From Loktanella sp. (GTDB lineage Bacteria; Pseudomonadota; Alphaproteobacteria; Rhodobacterales; Rhodobacteraceae), in assembly GCA_024635625.1 (NCBI GenBank), contig JAGXIQ010000112.1, positions 1-64,000 of the forward strand: DNA of 64,000 nt. The letters are read 5' to 3'. Each line of letters opens with the position of its first letter. The stretch's first letter is position 1. This document shows, in pieces, positions 43,328 through 52,567 of this stretch. A model generated the notes under the pieces. That model did no database searches, was not told the origin of the DNA, and saw only the letters and a list, made by a program, of their open reading frames with translations. Made by a program: the position numbers and the translations under genes.

Positions 43328-44334
43328 GCCCAGTTTCCCTTAGACATAATCCCCAGAATCTCTAGCTGGCGCCAGTTAATGTAGCGCTCTGACCACTTGC
43401 ACCACAGGTCGGGATTCACATCGCCCGTTTCGGTATAGGCCCGGTATTCGGTGCTATTGGCGTAGTGTTGGCGGCGCTCCATCTCTTCGCGGGCCTTCTC
43501 TGTGAAGGTCGAGAGGAACTTCGTGTGAAGCAGGACACCACTGGCTTTTTCCCCACCCCATTCATCGTAGACAAGGTTCAGACCACGCGGCAGCAGCATA
43601 TGGGTGCTACTGACATAGGCGTATTTCTTGTCCCACTTGACCAGCGGGACTTTGTTCAAAGCAGGCGCGCGCTCTGGCGCTTTTGGAAAGAATGCGCGCG
43701 CGCGCGGGCCACCCTGTATCCACAGGTTACCGAATTTAGGGTTCCGCTTGATGACGTAGTTTCCGCTGTCAAACCATTCGGTGATCTGCAGCGGATCGGT
43801 GCCACGCCGGTAAGGTGTGTCGTCCACGCGGCCTTTTGGATACATATCCAGCAGCATCGCGCCAAAAGATTTGATTGACGACGCATCAAGCCAGTCCGTC
43901 AGCGCGCGCAAAGGCCGCGTATCGCAGAATGGATAAACCAGCAATTCATCCGGATCGACGACCAGAGCCCAATGACCATGGGCATACTTCCGCTGTAGCC
44001 AGTTCAGCCAATCAACGCCAAACCGCGCCTTCTTGTAGCTGGCGTCGGTGTGGAAAAGGCTGACATCTGGCTGATCCTTTAGATAAGCGGCGCCGCCGTC
44101 TGTGCTGGCATTATCAACCATAATGAAATGGTTGACGCCAAGACTGCGGTAATATTGTAGAAAATGCGGTAAACGCATGTCTTCATTGCGAAATGTCGAA
44201 AACAAAAGAATGTCTTCGGGCTTGATCTGACCAGTGCGATTGGCGACAGCCTGCAATTCGCGCCGTTTGAGAAACGCGCGCGCCAGCCAGCGTTGCCGCT
44301 GCACTCTCAGCCGATAAGACCGCCAAATGCCCAC
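43324..44334 (-). CDS. Glycosyltransferase family 2-like protein (Glyco_tranf_2_4 type)
   Basis: A 336-residue cytoplasmic protein. ILLFSTFRNEDMRLPHFLQY and FIMVDNASTDGGAAYL open the GT-A fold, and the metal-binding segment is ALVVDPDELLVYP. Proteins of this type (PF13704 style) are common in marine alphaproteobacterial polysaccharide loci. A (GC)n tract inside the gene encodes an RARA stretch. It overlaps the following GT14-like gene by 4 bases. Donor and acceptor sugars are unknown. Confidence 0.84.
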   Translation of the reverse strand: MGIWRSYRLRVQRQRWLARAFLKRRELQAVANRTGQIKPEDILLFSTFRNEDMRLPHFLQYYRSLGVNHFIMVDNASTDGGAAYLKDQPDVSLFHTDASYKKARFGVDWLNWLQRKYAHGHWALVVDPDELLVYPFCDTRPLRALTDWLDASSIKSFGAMLLDMYPKGRVDDTPYRRGTDPLQITEWFDSGNYVIKRNPKFGNLWIQGGPRARAFFPKAPERAPALNKVPLVKWDKKYAYVSSTHMLLPRGLNLVYDEWGGEKASGVLLHTKFLSTFTEKAREEMERRQHYANSTEYRAYTETGDVNPDLWCKWSERYINWRQLEILGIMSKGNWA

Positions 44335-44376
44335 CGCATTCCCTTATACCTGCCGTGCATCACGCGCCGTTCCATA

Positions 44377-45564
44377 TCAGCTATTTGCGAATACGGTCCT
44401 AAAATGGGCGGGCCAATCCGGCGGACGGAGCGGGTCCCTGCAATCTGTCGACGTGGCCTGCAACAATCTCTTAATTTCGTTTTGCCAGAGATAGCGATCT
44501 TGGCCGCCTACGTAAACGGCCCAGTTGCCCAACAACTCGCGGCAGGCAGGCAGGTCAGCGCACACGACCGGGACCCCCAAGGATGCTGCCTCTAGCGGGG
44601 GCAGACCGAAACCTTCGGCAACGGAAGGAAACAGCAATCCCTGCGAGCGCTGCAAAAGCGACGCGATTGCGCCGTCGGACAAGCCACTGACCTCGGTCAC
44701 ATGCGGCACACCCTCATCTAGGCGGACGAAAACTTCTGCATTCCGCCATCCACGCGTGCCGCAAATCAGCAGTTCCGGCGCGCCGGGCCCCCAGTCTTCC
44801 CAGATATCCAGTAGCATGGCGTGGTTCTTGCGCGGCTCGATGGTGCCGAGGCTAACGAAATAGGGGCGCAAGGGCATGATGCCGGGCGGAATATCCTCTG
44901 GCACTGGGGTCGGCAAATGGATGCCCAGATGTGCCGTTATGATGGGCGGCATCGGCCCTTTACCCCCCATGTGCCGCGTGACGTCGAAAGCGCAGGCATC
45001 AGAGGTACAGATCAGCCGATCCGCGTATTTTTGCGCAACGACTAACTTGGCCGAAAACTGCGCGACGCTTCCGGCGCGCTGCATCTCTGGAAAGTCGAGG
45101 GGAATGGTATCGTGGATCATAACCGCAATCCGCGCGCTCGGCTGCGCCCTGATCGCACGACAAACGGGGGCCGTCAGGTTGCTGTGACCCACGTTGTAAT
45201 AAGTAAACCCATGCGGCAGCCGTCGCAGAAGACGCTTTAATCGACCCCGCCGGGCCCGCGCTATCGCATGACGACGGGCAAAGCTTTGCCCAAGACGGGC
45301 TGCATGGGACAATCGACGATTAAGACGCGATAACAGGTCAGGCGCCGGAAAATCGCGTGTCGTCACGGAATGCGCGAGGGCGAGTAGGCCCATTCGATCC
45401 AACAGAACAAAACCCAACGCCGTACGGCACAACCCGAAGGCCGGGGCGTTGCCATCAGCGGCCAGTGCCTGCACATAGGCCAGCTCGACCCGGTCCACCC
45501 CCGTCGCAAACAATCCCGCGCGGGACGCGAGACGGGTAACGTCGATCAGGCGGGCGCGGATCAC
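44377..45564 (-). CDS. Glycosyltransferase family 4-like protein
   Basis: A 395-residue GT-B fold transferase. The N-terminal domain includes VMIHDTIPLDFPE. The linker to the nucleotide-sugar domain reads FVSLGTIEPRKNHAML, and the catalytic segment is LLFPSVAEGFGLPPLEAASL, with the two glutamates typical of GT4. An arginine-rich stretch around residues 85-115 may aid membrane contact. It begins 6 bases after the galU stop and lies within the surface-glycan gene row. Confidence 0.87.
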   Translation of the reverse strand: MIRARLIDVTRLASRAGLFATGVDRVELAYVQALAADGNAPAFGLCRTALGFVLLDRMGLLALAHSVTTRDFPAPDLLSRLNRRLSHAARLGQSFARRHAIARARRGRLKRLLRRLPHGFTYYNVGHSNLTAPVCRAIRAQPSARIAVMIHDTIPLDFPEMQRAGSVAQFSAKLVVAQKYADRLICTSDACAFDVTRHMGGKGPMPPIITAHLGIHLPTPVPEDIPPGIMPLRPYFVSLGTIEPRKNHAMLLDIWEDWGPGAPELLICGTRGWRNAEVFVRLDEGVPHVTEVSGLSDGAIASLLQRSQGLLFPSVAEGFGLPPLEAASLGVPVVCADLPACRELLGNWAVYVGGQDRYLWQNEIKRLLQATSTDCRDPLRPPDWPAHFRTVFANS

Positions 45565-45570
45565 GCCAGC

Positions 45571-46464
45571 TTATTGCGCGGCGAGGCGACGCGCCAAGAT
45601 ATCATGCAGATAGTCTTGGAATTCGCCCTGCAATTCGGGGCGGTCCAGTGCGAAAGCAACGGTCGCCTGCAGATATCCTGCCTTGGATCCGCAATCGTAA
45701 CGGTGACCTTCGAACTTGTAGCCAAAGACGTCGCGGCCCTGATCAATTTCCATCGCGATTGCATCGGTCAACTGCACCTCACCACCGGCACCGCGATCGA
45801 TCTTGTTCAGGTTCTGCAAAACGTTCGGTGTCAATATATAGCGGCCAATAACAGCAAGGTTGGAAGGCGCGGTCCCTTTGGCCGGCTTTTCCACCATGCC
45901 TTTGGCTTTTACGATGGCACCATTGTGCGATTCGACATCCAGCACACCATAAGACGACGTGCGATCCGGTGCGACTTCCATCGTGGCAACCATTGCACCG
46001 CCGGTTTCTTGATAAGCTTCGACCATTTGCTGCAAGCAAGGTTTGTCGCCCGCTATTACGTCATCAGGAAGCATAACGGCAAAGGGTTCATCACCAATCA
46101 GACGGCGTGCGCACCAGACGGCGTGACCCAGCCCCATCGCCTTGTGTTGACGGATATAGGCAATTGCGCCGCTGTCCATGTTGGTGCTTTTCAGCACCTC
46201 TAGCAGATCGTCCTTGCCAGCTTTGCGAAGGCTGCGTTCAAGGTCGGGCGCATGGTCAAAGTAATCTTCCAGCGCGTTTTTGCCGCGCGCGGTCACAAAG
46301 ATGAATTCAGTGATGCCAGCGGCGCGCGCCTCGTCGATTGCGTATTGGATCAGCGGCCGATCTACGAGCGTCATAATCTCTTTAGGCACGGACTTTGTTG
46401 CCGGCAGGAAACGGGTTCCCATCCCAGCAACTGGAAAAACGGCTTTCGTTACTTTGCTGCGCAT
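45571..46464 (-). CDS. galU: UTP-glucose-1-phosphate uridylyltransferase
   Basis: Makes UDP-glucose from UTP and glucose-1-phosphate; cytoplasmic. The 297 residues begin with AVFPVAGMGTRFLPATKS, followed by FAVMLPDDVI and KGMVEKPAKG, all typical of GalU. The start at 46464 has GAGG 6 bases upstream; a longer frame from 46542 is rejected because the conserved fold starts at the shorter one. It supplies donor sugar to the neighbouring glycosyltransferases. Confidence 0.95.
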   Translation of the reverse strand: MRSKVTKAVFPVAGMGTRFLPATKSVPKEIMTLVDRPLIQYAIDEARAAGITEFIFVTARGKNALEDYFDHAPDLERSLRKAGKDDLLEVLKSTNMDSGAIAYIRQHKAMGLGHAVWCARRLIGDEPFAVMLPDDVIAGDKPCLQQMVEAYQETGGAMVATMEVAPDRTSSYGVLDVESHNGAIVKAKGMVEKPAKGTAPSNLAVIGRYILTPNVLQNLNKIDRGAGGEVQLTDAIAMEIDQGRDVFGYKFEGHRYDCGSKAGYLQATVAFALDRPELQGEFQDYLHDILARRLAAQ

Positions 46465-46578
46465 GTACTGCCTCGGCTCAATATAATCTAAGGTTGTCAA
46501 TATGCGTCGATCTACTGCATCAGTGTGAAGAAACCAAGGCACAAGCTTATAGTGGTCACTTCTGCGACCTTTGTCTGC

Positions 46579-47793
46579 CTAGGAGTTATATCTGACCGCT
46601 TGGACACGCGCCACCTCTCGCGCGACACGGGCCGACGCTCGCCAAGGTCGCACGAAGGGCTCTTCGCGTAGGGATTTTCCGAATTGACCACCCGACTGTT
46701 CCCAGACTCCTGCATCGTTGAACCGGCAGCGATGAAACAGCGTAGTGGGCGACAGCAGGAAAAGTGACACAATAGCGCCGTCCCGCACGGATTGCGCGGC
46801 CCGCTTTCGCGCGGCAGTGGCCTGCCAGATGCGGGCACTTTCAATGACATGCGGGCGATGCGTTGCAGGAAACCGCAAGAAAGGTCGTGGATCGCCAAAC
46901 GTTGGGTGCTGCGCCAATGGGCGCGTCAAACCCTCAGCCCAGCCCGCGTCAAAAGTCCGCAGCAAACGCCACACATCACCGGGCAGCAGTCGCCCCGCCA
47001 CCATATGGCGCAGCAGCCGTTGATGCTGCTGTGCGCGCGGGACCTGCGCAGTTGGATGGCTGGCTAGCCCGTGCTTTCGCAAGAAAACTGCCAGACTTGC
47101 ACCGATTTGAAACAGCGTGCGCGGCACGCGGTCGACGCGGCGGCGTGCGCTGGGGGCAAATCCGTGGTGGACTTGTGCCAGTGGCACAATGGCAGTCGTC
47201 GCACCCTGCGCGGCCAAGCGTAGGTTCACGTCGGTTTCGTCCAGATAAAATGCGAAAGCTTCATCAAAGCCACCCATGGCAACGAGCGCCTTACGCCGGA
47301 CGGCCATATTTGTACCTTCAGTCTTGACCGCCCGACCCGGTCCGGCGGTCATCAATGTCGGCCGCACACCGTCCACTTCGATCGGGACCGTTTCGCCGTC
47401 GGGAAAAGCCAATCGCGCGCGCCATTGAAAACTGATGCCGTTGCGCCCCCGCACAAAACCGCCAGCGGCGCTGACCGCGCCATCGTCAAAGGGAGCGGCC
47501 AGATGCGTTAGCCACAAGGATTCTGGTACGGCGTCGTCGTCGATAAATGCGACGATGTCGCCTGCCGCCTGTGCCAGACCGGCGTTTCGCGCAGCAGAGA
47601 TGTTAGGCGTATCGAAAGCAACGACCTTTATGACCTTAACCAGTCCGCTTGCTGCAATGGCCTGCATTGAGGTCGCATCGGCGACGACGATGATTTCGCA
47701 GGCAGGATAATCAAGTTGGCTGAGGCCAAGAAGGCAGCGGCGCAAAGCGGCAGGGCGTCCGTTGCTCACAACGATCACGCTGACGCTTTGCAC
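46579..47793 (-). CDS. Glycosyltransferase family 2 protein
   Basis: A 404-residue transferase. The GT-A domain covers about residues 1-230: VSVIVVSNGRPAALRRCL, the metal triad in AFIDDDAVPE, GTNMAVRRKAL and the DETDVNLRL segment. The C-terminal 170 residues are basic and unrecognised. It lies one base after the kdsB stop, so it is part of the kdsB-cysQ transcription unit. Substrates are unknown. Confidence 0.86.
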   Translation of the reverse strand: MQSVSVIVVSNGRPAALRRCLLGLSQLDYPACEIIVVADATSMQAIAASGLVKVIKVVAFDTPNISAARNAGLAQAAGDIVAFIDDDAVPESLWLTHLAAPFDDGAVSAAGGFVRGRNGISFQWRARLAFPDGETVPIEVDGVRPTLMTAGPGRAVKTEGTNMAVRRKALVAMGGFDEAFAFYLDETDVNLRLAAQGATTAIVPLAQVHHGFAPSARRRVDRVPRTLFQIGASLAVFLRKHGLASHPTAQVPRAQQHQRLLRHMVAGRLLPGDVWRLLRTFDAGWAEGLTRPLAQHPTFGDPRPFLRFPATHRPHVIESARIWQATAARKRAAQSVRDGAIVSLFLLSPTTLFHRCRFNDAGVWEQSGGQFGKSLREEPFVRPWRASARVAREVARVQAVRYNS

Positions 47794-47794
47794 G

Positions 47795-48595
47795 TTAGTC
47801 AGCCCCCATTTCCCGCAACATCGACTCGATCCGAGGGACGTCTTCCGGGTTGTTCAGCTCCCAGAACTGGCGACCCTTCGCGTCAACCTCTACGCACAAA
47901 ACCGGGCGGGCCTGCTCAAGAAAGCGAAGCTGTTCCAACCCTTCCAGCGCTTCCAGTGGGCCGATAGGCCATGTGCCGTAGGCCCGCAGGGCGTCTGGGC
48001 GATAGGCATAGACGCCAACGTGGTGAAAGATGGGCGTGTCGGCATCATCAGCGTAGGTATTGCCAGTGTAGGGAATGACTTCTTTCGAGAAATAAAGCGC
48101 GTTGCGCTTTTCACCGAACACCGCTGTCGTCCCACCAACGCGGCCAGCGCGACGATCATCAAGGAATCCGTTCAGCGCGCGCCCCTCTGTCCGTAGAACA
48201 GGCGTCGCAACATCAACGTCGGGACGCGCACGCAATCCCGCAACAAGATCGCTGATGAACCACGCAGGCGTTAGCGGCGCATCGCCTTGCAGGTTCACGA
48301 CGATTTCGAAATCCTCTTCCATGGCGTCAATGGCGGCAGCGCAGCGTTCAGTGCCATTGCGGCAGGCTTCCGGCGTCATCACGACTTCGGCCCCGAATGC
48401 CTCTGCTGCGGTCCGGATACGGTCGTCGTCCGTGGCGATCACCACACGTGGACTTCCGTCAACCTGCATCGCCGCATCCCAGCTACGGCGGATCAGAGTT
48501 TTGGCTTCACCGCTTGCCCCACGCAGTTCGACCAGAGGCTTGCCCGGATACCGGGTCGATGCATAGCGAGCAGGGATAACAATCAGAACCGACAT
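47795..48595 (-). CDS. kdsB: 3-deoxy-manno-octulosonate cytidylyltransferase
   Basis: Activates Kdo to CMP-Kdo for LPS core or capsule. The 266 residues begin with VIPARYASTRYPGKPLVEL; ATDDDRI, LQGDAPLTPAW and the HVGVYAYRPDALRAY segment follow. Position beside glycosyltransferases and a KpsM-like permease suggests a Kdo-linked surface polysaccharide in addition to LPS, though one kdsB may serve both. It overlaps the cysQ stop by one base (TGATG). Confidence 0.93.
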   Translation of the reverse strand: MSVLIVIPARYASTRYPGKPLVELRGASGEAKTLIRRSWDAAMQVDGSPRVVIATDDDRIRTAAEAFGAEVVMTPEACRNGTERCAAAIDAMEEDFEIVVNLQGDAPLTPAWFISDLVAGLRARPDVDVATPVLRTEGRALNGFLDDRRAGRVGGTTAVFGEKRNALYFSKEVIPYTGNTYADDADTPIFHHVGVYAYRPDALRAYGTWPIGPLEALEGLEQLRFLEQARPVLCVEVDAKGRQFWELNNPEDVPRIESMLREMGAD

Positions 48596-49395
48596 CAGTA
48601 TTTCTGCAACGTAACGCCGGGCGCATAGGCGATAAAGAATGGGTTGGCATAGCCGTCTTTACCATAAACCAAAGGTTCGTGAGTGTCGAAACGCACCACA
48701 TGGCCGCCAGCACCCATTAGGACAGCGTGGCCCGCAGCCGTATCCCACTCCATCGTGCGACCGAGGCGGGGATAGATGTCCGCCTCTCCGGTCGCGATTA
48801 GGCAGAATTTCAGCGACGATCCCGCGCTTTTCATATCTTTGACCAGATATAGGTCGATGTAGTCGTCCGTCGCCTGATCCCGATGAGACTTAGAGGCGAC
48901 GACCATTAGCGCATTGTTGTCAGGGTTCTGGGTAACGGACATCGGGTCCACCTCTCCCACGGCATCCTTAGCGAAGGGGCCAGTTTCCTCGACCGATTGG
49001 CCATCAGCGTCAGTGTAAAATAGACGGCCCTTAGCTGGCGCGTAGACGACGCCGCGGATTGGTTCGCCATCGACGACGTAGGCGATGTTCACAGTAAAAT
49101 CGCCGCGGCGCTTGATGAACTCTTTGGTGCCATCCAGCGGATCAACAATCAGAAATGTGCTGGCATGTACGCTGTGCGACGCAGCCTGCTCTTCTGTCAC
49201 CAACGCCACATCGGGGAAGGCAGCACGCAGGCCGGCGCTGATGATCGCATCTGCGGCCTCGTCAGCGGCGGTTACGGGGCTATCATCACTTTTAGACCGC
49301 ACTTCGAAATCAGCTGATTCGTAGATTTCCATGATCCGGTCGCCCGCTTCGAGCGAGAGGCGTCGCATAACCTCGGTCAGTTTGTGAAAATCCAT
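48595..49395 (-). CDS. cysQ: 3'(2'),5'-bisphosphate nucleotidase
   Basis: Hydrolyses 3'-phosphoadenosine-5'-phosphate (PAP) to AMP, relieving product inhibition of PAPS-using sulfotransferases. The 266 residues carry the lithium-sensitive phosphatase motifs DPLDGTKEFIKR (metal site) and MEWDTAAGHAVL. The start is set at the ATG 49395; a GTG two codons upstream (49401) has better spacing to GGAG. It is the first gene of the unit with kdsB and a GT2 and shares a strand with the tandem sulfotransferase, which would generate PAP. Confidence 0.9.
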   Translation of the reverse strand: MDFHKLTEVMRRLSLEAGDRIMEIYESADFEVRSKSDDSPVTAADEAADAIISAGLRAAFPDVALVTEEQAASHSVHASTFLIVDPLDGTKEFIKRRGDFTVNIAYVVDGEPIRGVVYAPAKGRLFYTDADGQSVEETGPFAKDAVGEVDPMSVTQNPDNNALMVVASKSHRDQATDDYIDLYLVKDMKSAGSSLKFCLIATGEADIYPRLGRTMEWDTAAGHAVLMGAGGHVVRFDTHEPLVYGKDGYANPFFIAYAPGVTLQKY

Positions 49396-49549
49396 AGCCA
49401 CAGTATCTCCGTAATTGAGGGGCACACTTTGAATTGACTTAATTTCCGCCCTTTTCGCTCTTATGGTGCGGCGTAAAGCGAACGGCAAGAATTTCATGGC
49501 ATCAAAGCGTACGACGCGATGCCGATACGGATAAATAAGGCGACCACGG

Positions 49550-50371
49550 ATGTTTCACGTTCAGGCCCCAAAATCCCGCACCCGCACTGTACTGGGCATG
49601 GCAGAGCTTATCTATTACAGCGCCGTCCGCGATATCCGCAAAAGCCATCGCAATGCCCTGATGGGCTTGATCATGAACATCTTTCAGTCGGTGCTGATGA
49701 TCGCATCATTTTACGCGATGTTTGCACTGCTGGGCATGCGTGGCAACGCCGTCCGTGGCGATTACCTGCTGTATATCATGTCCGGAATCTTTCTTTACAT
49801 GGCGCACACCAAGGGAATGAGCGCGGTCGTCTCGTCCGAAGGGCCAGCGTCTGCGATGATGCAACACGCCCCGATGACGACAGCAATTTCTATCTGCGCC
49901 TCGGCACTTTCGTCGCTTTACCTACAGGTACTGTCGATCTTCGTTGTGCTGTTCATTTACCATGTCGGCTTTAAGCCCATCGTGATCGACAATCCCATTG
50001 GCGCTATGGAAATGCTTTTAATTGCTTGGTTTTCCGGTGTGGCCGTCGGCACGATCTTTCTGGCGATCAAGCCGTGGGCACCCGAGGTCACGCGCATCGG
50101 CAGTTCCGTCTACGGCCGGATCAACATGATCGCCTCAGGCAAGATGTTTTTGGCCAATACCTTGCCAGCGTCAATGCTAGCGATCTTTAACTGGAACCCA
50201 CTGTTTCACTGCATTGACCAGATGCGCGGCGATGTATTTCTAAACTACAATCCGCATTTCAGCTCTCCGACTTATCCGCTTTATGTGGCGCTCGTTCTGC
50301 TTATGTTGGGCCTGCTGGGCGAATTCTATACGCGCCGCCATGCCTCTGTCAGCTGGACCGCGGCGCACTGA
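49550..50371 (+). CDS. ABC-2 type polysaccharide export permease (KpsM-like)
   Basis: A 273-residue inner-membrane protein with about six hydrophobic segments, typical of the permease that exports capsular or O-antigen polysaccharide. The C-terminal FNWNPLFHCIDQMRGDVF segment is family-like. The matching ATPase (KpsT) and outer-membrane parts are not in this window. It is divergent from cysQ, with about 150 bases between starts. A role in exporting the glycan made by the adjacent locus is inferred. Confidence 0.83.
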   Translation: MFHVQAPKSRTRTVLGMAELIYYSAVRDIRKSHRNALMGLIMNIFQSVLMIASFYAMFALLGMRGNAVRGDYLLYIMSGIFLYMAHTKGMSAVVSSEGPASAMMQHAPMTTAISICASALSSLYLQVLSIFVVLFIYHVGFKPIVIDNPIGAMEMLLIAWFSGVAVGTIFLAIKPWAPEVTRIGSSVYGRINMIASGKMFLANTLPASMLAIFNWNPLFHCIDQMRGDVFLNYNPHFSSPTYPLYVALVLLMLGLLGEFYTRRHASVSWTAAH

Positions 50372-50445
50372 TTACCCCCCGTCCAAGAGGAGACGTGCCC
50401 GCACGTCATCGCGCATAAATTGCGGACGCGAACCTGCACACCCTG

Positions 50446-50473
50446 TTGCAGGGGCCAGACCCCCTCCCTATAT
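50446..50473 (+). promoter_or_regulatory. Candidate heat-shock (sigma-32-like) promoter of dnaK
   Basis: TTGCAG at 50446-50451 and CCCTATAT at 50466-50473 are separated by 14 bases, similar to alphaproteobacterial sigma-32 promoters. It lies about 110 bases before the dnaK ATG in an otherwise unremarkable 213-base gap. No CIRCE element is visible. Confidence 0.4.
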
Positions 50474-50584
50474 ACGCCAGACAGCCGGGGAAGGACGTAT
50501 CCTGATCCGCACTAATGAAACGGGCGCAGGTGCCGCAACGGGTCTGCGCCTCTCACATCGCCTGAAGTATAAGGGATTTGAACC

Positions 50585-52492
50585 ATGGCTAAAGTAATCG
50601 GGATCGACCTCGGTACCACCAACTCTTGCATCGCCATCATGGATGGCAGCAAACCCCGCGTGATCGAAAACAGCGAAGGGGCGCGCACCACGCCCTCAAT
50701 CGTCGCGTTTACGGATGACGAGCGTCTTGTAGGCCAGCCGGCAAAGCGCCAGGCCGTCACCAACCCAGAAAACACCATCTTTGCGGTCAAGCGTCTGATC
50801 GGTCGTCGGTTCGACGACACTGATCTGGCCAAAGAGAAAAAGAACATGCCGTTCGAAATCGTCAATGGCGGCAACGGCGACGCGTGGGTCGAAGCGAAGG
50901 GCGAGAAGTACTCTCCCTCCCAGATCTCTGCTTTCATCCTTGGAAAGATGAAGGAAACTGCCGAATCTTATCTGGGCGAAGAAGTCACACAGGCCGTCAT
51001 CACGGTTCCTGCCTACTTCAACGACGCCCAGCGTCAGGCCACCAAAGATGCTGGCAAGATTGCCGGTCTGGAAGTGCTGCGCATCATCAACGAGCCAACG
51101 GCTGCTGCGCTAGCCTACGGTCTGGATAAAAAAGACGCGAAAACCATCGCGGTCTATGACCTTGGCGGCGGTACATTCGACGTAACCATCCTTGAAATCG
51201 ACGATGGCCTGTTCGAAGTGAAATCCACCAACGGCGACACCTTCTTGGGTGGCGAAGACTTTGACATGCGGATCGTCAACTACCTTGCTGGCGAGTTCAA
51301 AAAAGAGAACAACGTCGATCTGACCAAAGACAAGATGGCGCTTCAGCGGCTGAAGGAAGCTGCCGAAAAGGCCAAGATCGAACTGTCTTCCTCTTCCTCG
51401 ACAGAGATCAACCAGCCGTTCATCTCGATGGGATCTAACGGCCAACCGCTGCACATGGTCATGAAGTTGACCCGTGCCAAGTTGGAAAGCCTTGTGTCCG
51501 ACCTGATCAAGAACTCGATCAAGCCTTGCCAAGCCGCTCTGAAAGATGCCGGCCTGTCTATTGGTGACATCGACGAAGTTGTGCTGGTCGGCGGTATGAC
51601 CCGCATGCCCCGCGTGAAAGAGGAAGTGGCCAAGTTCTTTGGCAAGGAACCGCATCAGGGCGTGAACCCGGACGAGGTCGTCGCACTTGGCGCTGCCATT
51701 CAAGCTGGTGTTCTGCAAGGCGACGTAAAAGACGTGGTCCTGCTGGACGTGACACCGCTGTCGCTGGGCATTGAAACGTTGGGTGGCGTATTCACTCGAC
51801 TGATCGACCGCAACACAACGATCCCGACGAAAAAGTCGCAGACTTTCTCGACCGCTGAAGACAACCAGAATGCCGTGACTCTGCGTGTTTTCCAAGGCGA
51901 GCGTGAAATGGCTGCCGACAACAAGATGTTGGGTCAGTTCAACCTTGAAGGTATTCCGCCCGCACCGCGCGGCATGCCACAGATCGAAGTCACATTTGAC
52001 ATCGATGCCAACGGTATCGTGTCCGTCGGCGCCAAGGATAAGGGTTCCGGCAAAGAGCAGACGATTACGATCCAAGCATCTGGCGGTCTGTCCGATGAAG
52101 ACATCGAAGCCATGGTCAAGGACGCCGAAGCAAACGCGGACGCGGACAAAGAGCGTCGCGCCCTCGTCGAAGCACGCAATCAAGCAGAGAGCCTGATCCA
52201 CTCGACCGAAAAGTCGATGGAAGAGCATAACGACAAGGTTGATCCAACGACGATTGAGGCCATCGAACTGGCGATCGCCGCGCTGAAGGACGAACTGGAA
52301 AACGACAACGTCGACAAGATCAAGTCGGGTATCCAGAACGTCACCGAATCCGCGATGAAGCTGGGCGAGGCGATCTACAAGGCGAGCCAAGACGCCGAAG
52401 ACGGCGGCTCGCAAGAGCCTAAGGCTGCGGATGAGGACGATATCCTCGACGCCGACTTCGAGGACCTCGACGACGACAAGCGCAACAAGTAA
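50585..52492 (+). CDS. dnaK: Molecular chaperone DnaK
   Basis: A 635-residue Hsp70 chaperone. The ATPase domain (about 1-380) has [17 protein letters not shown], the [17 protein letters not shown] phosphate motif and [13 protein letters not shown]. The substrate domain follows the [17 protein letters not shown] linker region, and the acidic tail ends in [13 protein letters not shown]. It is followed by its own terminator and then dnaJ. A long frame on the opposite strand is a codon shadow. Confidence 0.98.
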   Translation: MAKVIGIDLGTTNSCIAIMDGSKPRVIENSEGARTTPSIVAFTDDERLVGQPAKRQAVTNPENTIFAVKRLIGRRFDDTDLAKEKKNMPFEIVNGGNGDAWVEAKGEKYSPSQISAFILGKMKETAESYLGEEVTQAVITVPAYFNDAQRQATKDAGKIAGLEVLRIINEPTAAALAYGLDKKDAKTIAVYDLGGGTFDVTILEIDDGLFEVKSTNGDTFLGGEDFDMRIVNYLAGEFKKENNVDLTKDKMALQRLKEAAEKAKIELSSSSSTEINQPFISMGSNGQPLHMVMKLTRAKLESLVSDLIKNSIKPCQAALKDAGLSIGDIDEVVLVGGMTRMPRVKEEVAKFFGKEPHQGVNPDEVVALGAAIQAGVLQGDVKDVVLLDVTPLSLGIETLGGVFTRLIDRNTTIPTKKSQTFSTAEDNQNAVTLRVFQGEREMAADNKMLGQFNLEGIPPAPRGMPQIEVTFDIDANGIVSVGAKDKGSGKEQTITIQASGGLSDEDIEAMVKDAEANADADKERRALVEARNQAESLIHSTEKSMEEHNDKVDPTTIEAIELAIAALKDELENDNVDKIKSGIQNVTESAMKLGEAIYKASQDAEDGGSQEPKAADEDDILDADFEDLDDDKRNK

Positions 52493-52511
52493 GGCATCCG
52501 CCTGACGGGAT

Positions 52512-52543
52512 AGACCGGCCCCCTCACCCGGGCCGGTCTTTTT
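52512..52543 (+). terminator. Intrinsic terminator between dnaK and dnaJ
   Basis: AGACCGGCCC at 52512-52521 pairs perfectly with GGGCCGGTCT at 52530-52539, followed by T residues to 52543. It lies 19 bases after the dnaK stop and only 25 before the dnaJ ATG, so it may attenuate dnaJ relative to dnaK. Confidence 0.9.
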
Positions 52544-52567
52544 CCATTCCCAAGGGGGAACTGTAGA

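Noticed and set aside
43690-43712. (GC)n tract as a slippage or Z-DNA element
   Set aside because: It encodes an RARA stretch within an intact glycosyltransferase; a similar tract near 56.01 kb also lies in coding sequence, so ordinary codon use explains both.
50372-50584. CIRCE (HrcA) element upstream of dnaK
   Set aside because: No TTAGCACTC-N9-GAGTGCTAA-like repeat is present.
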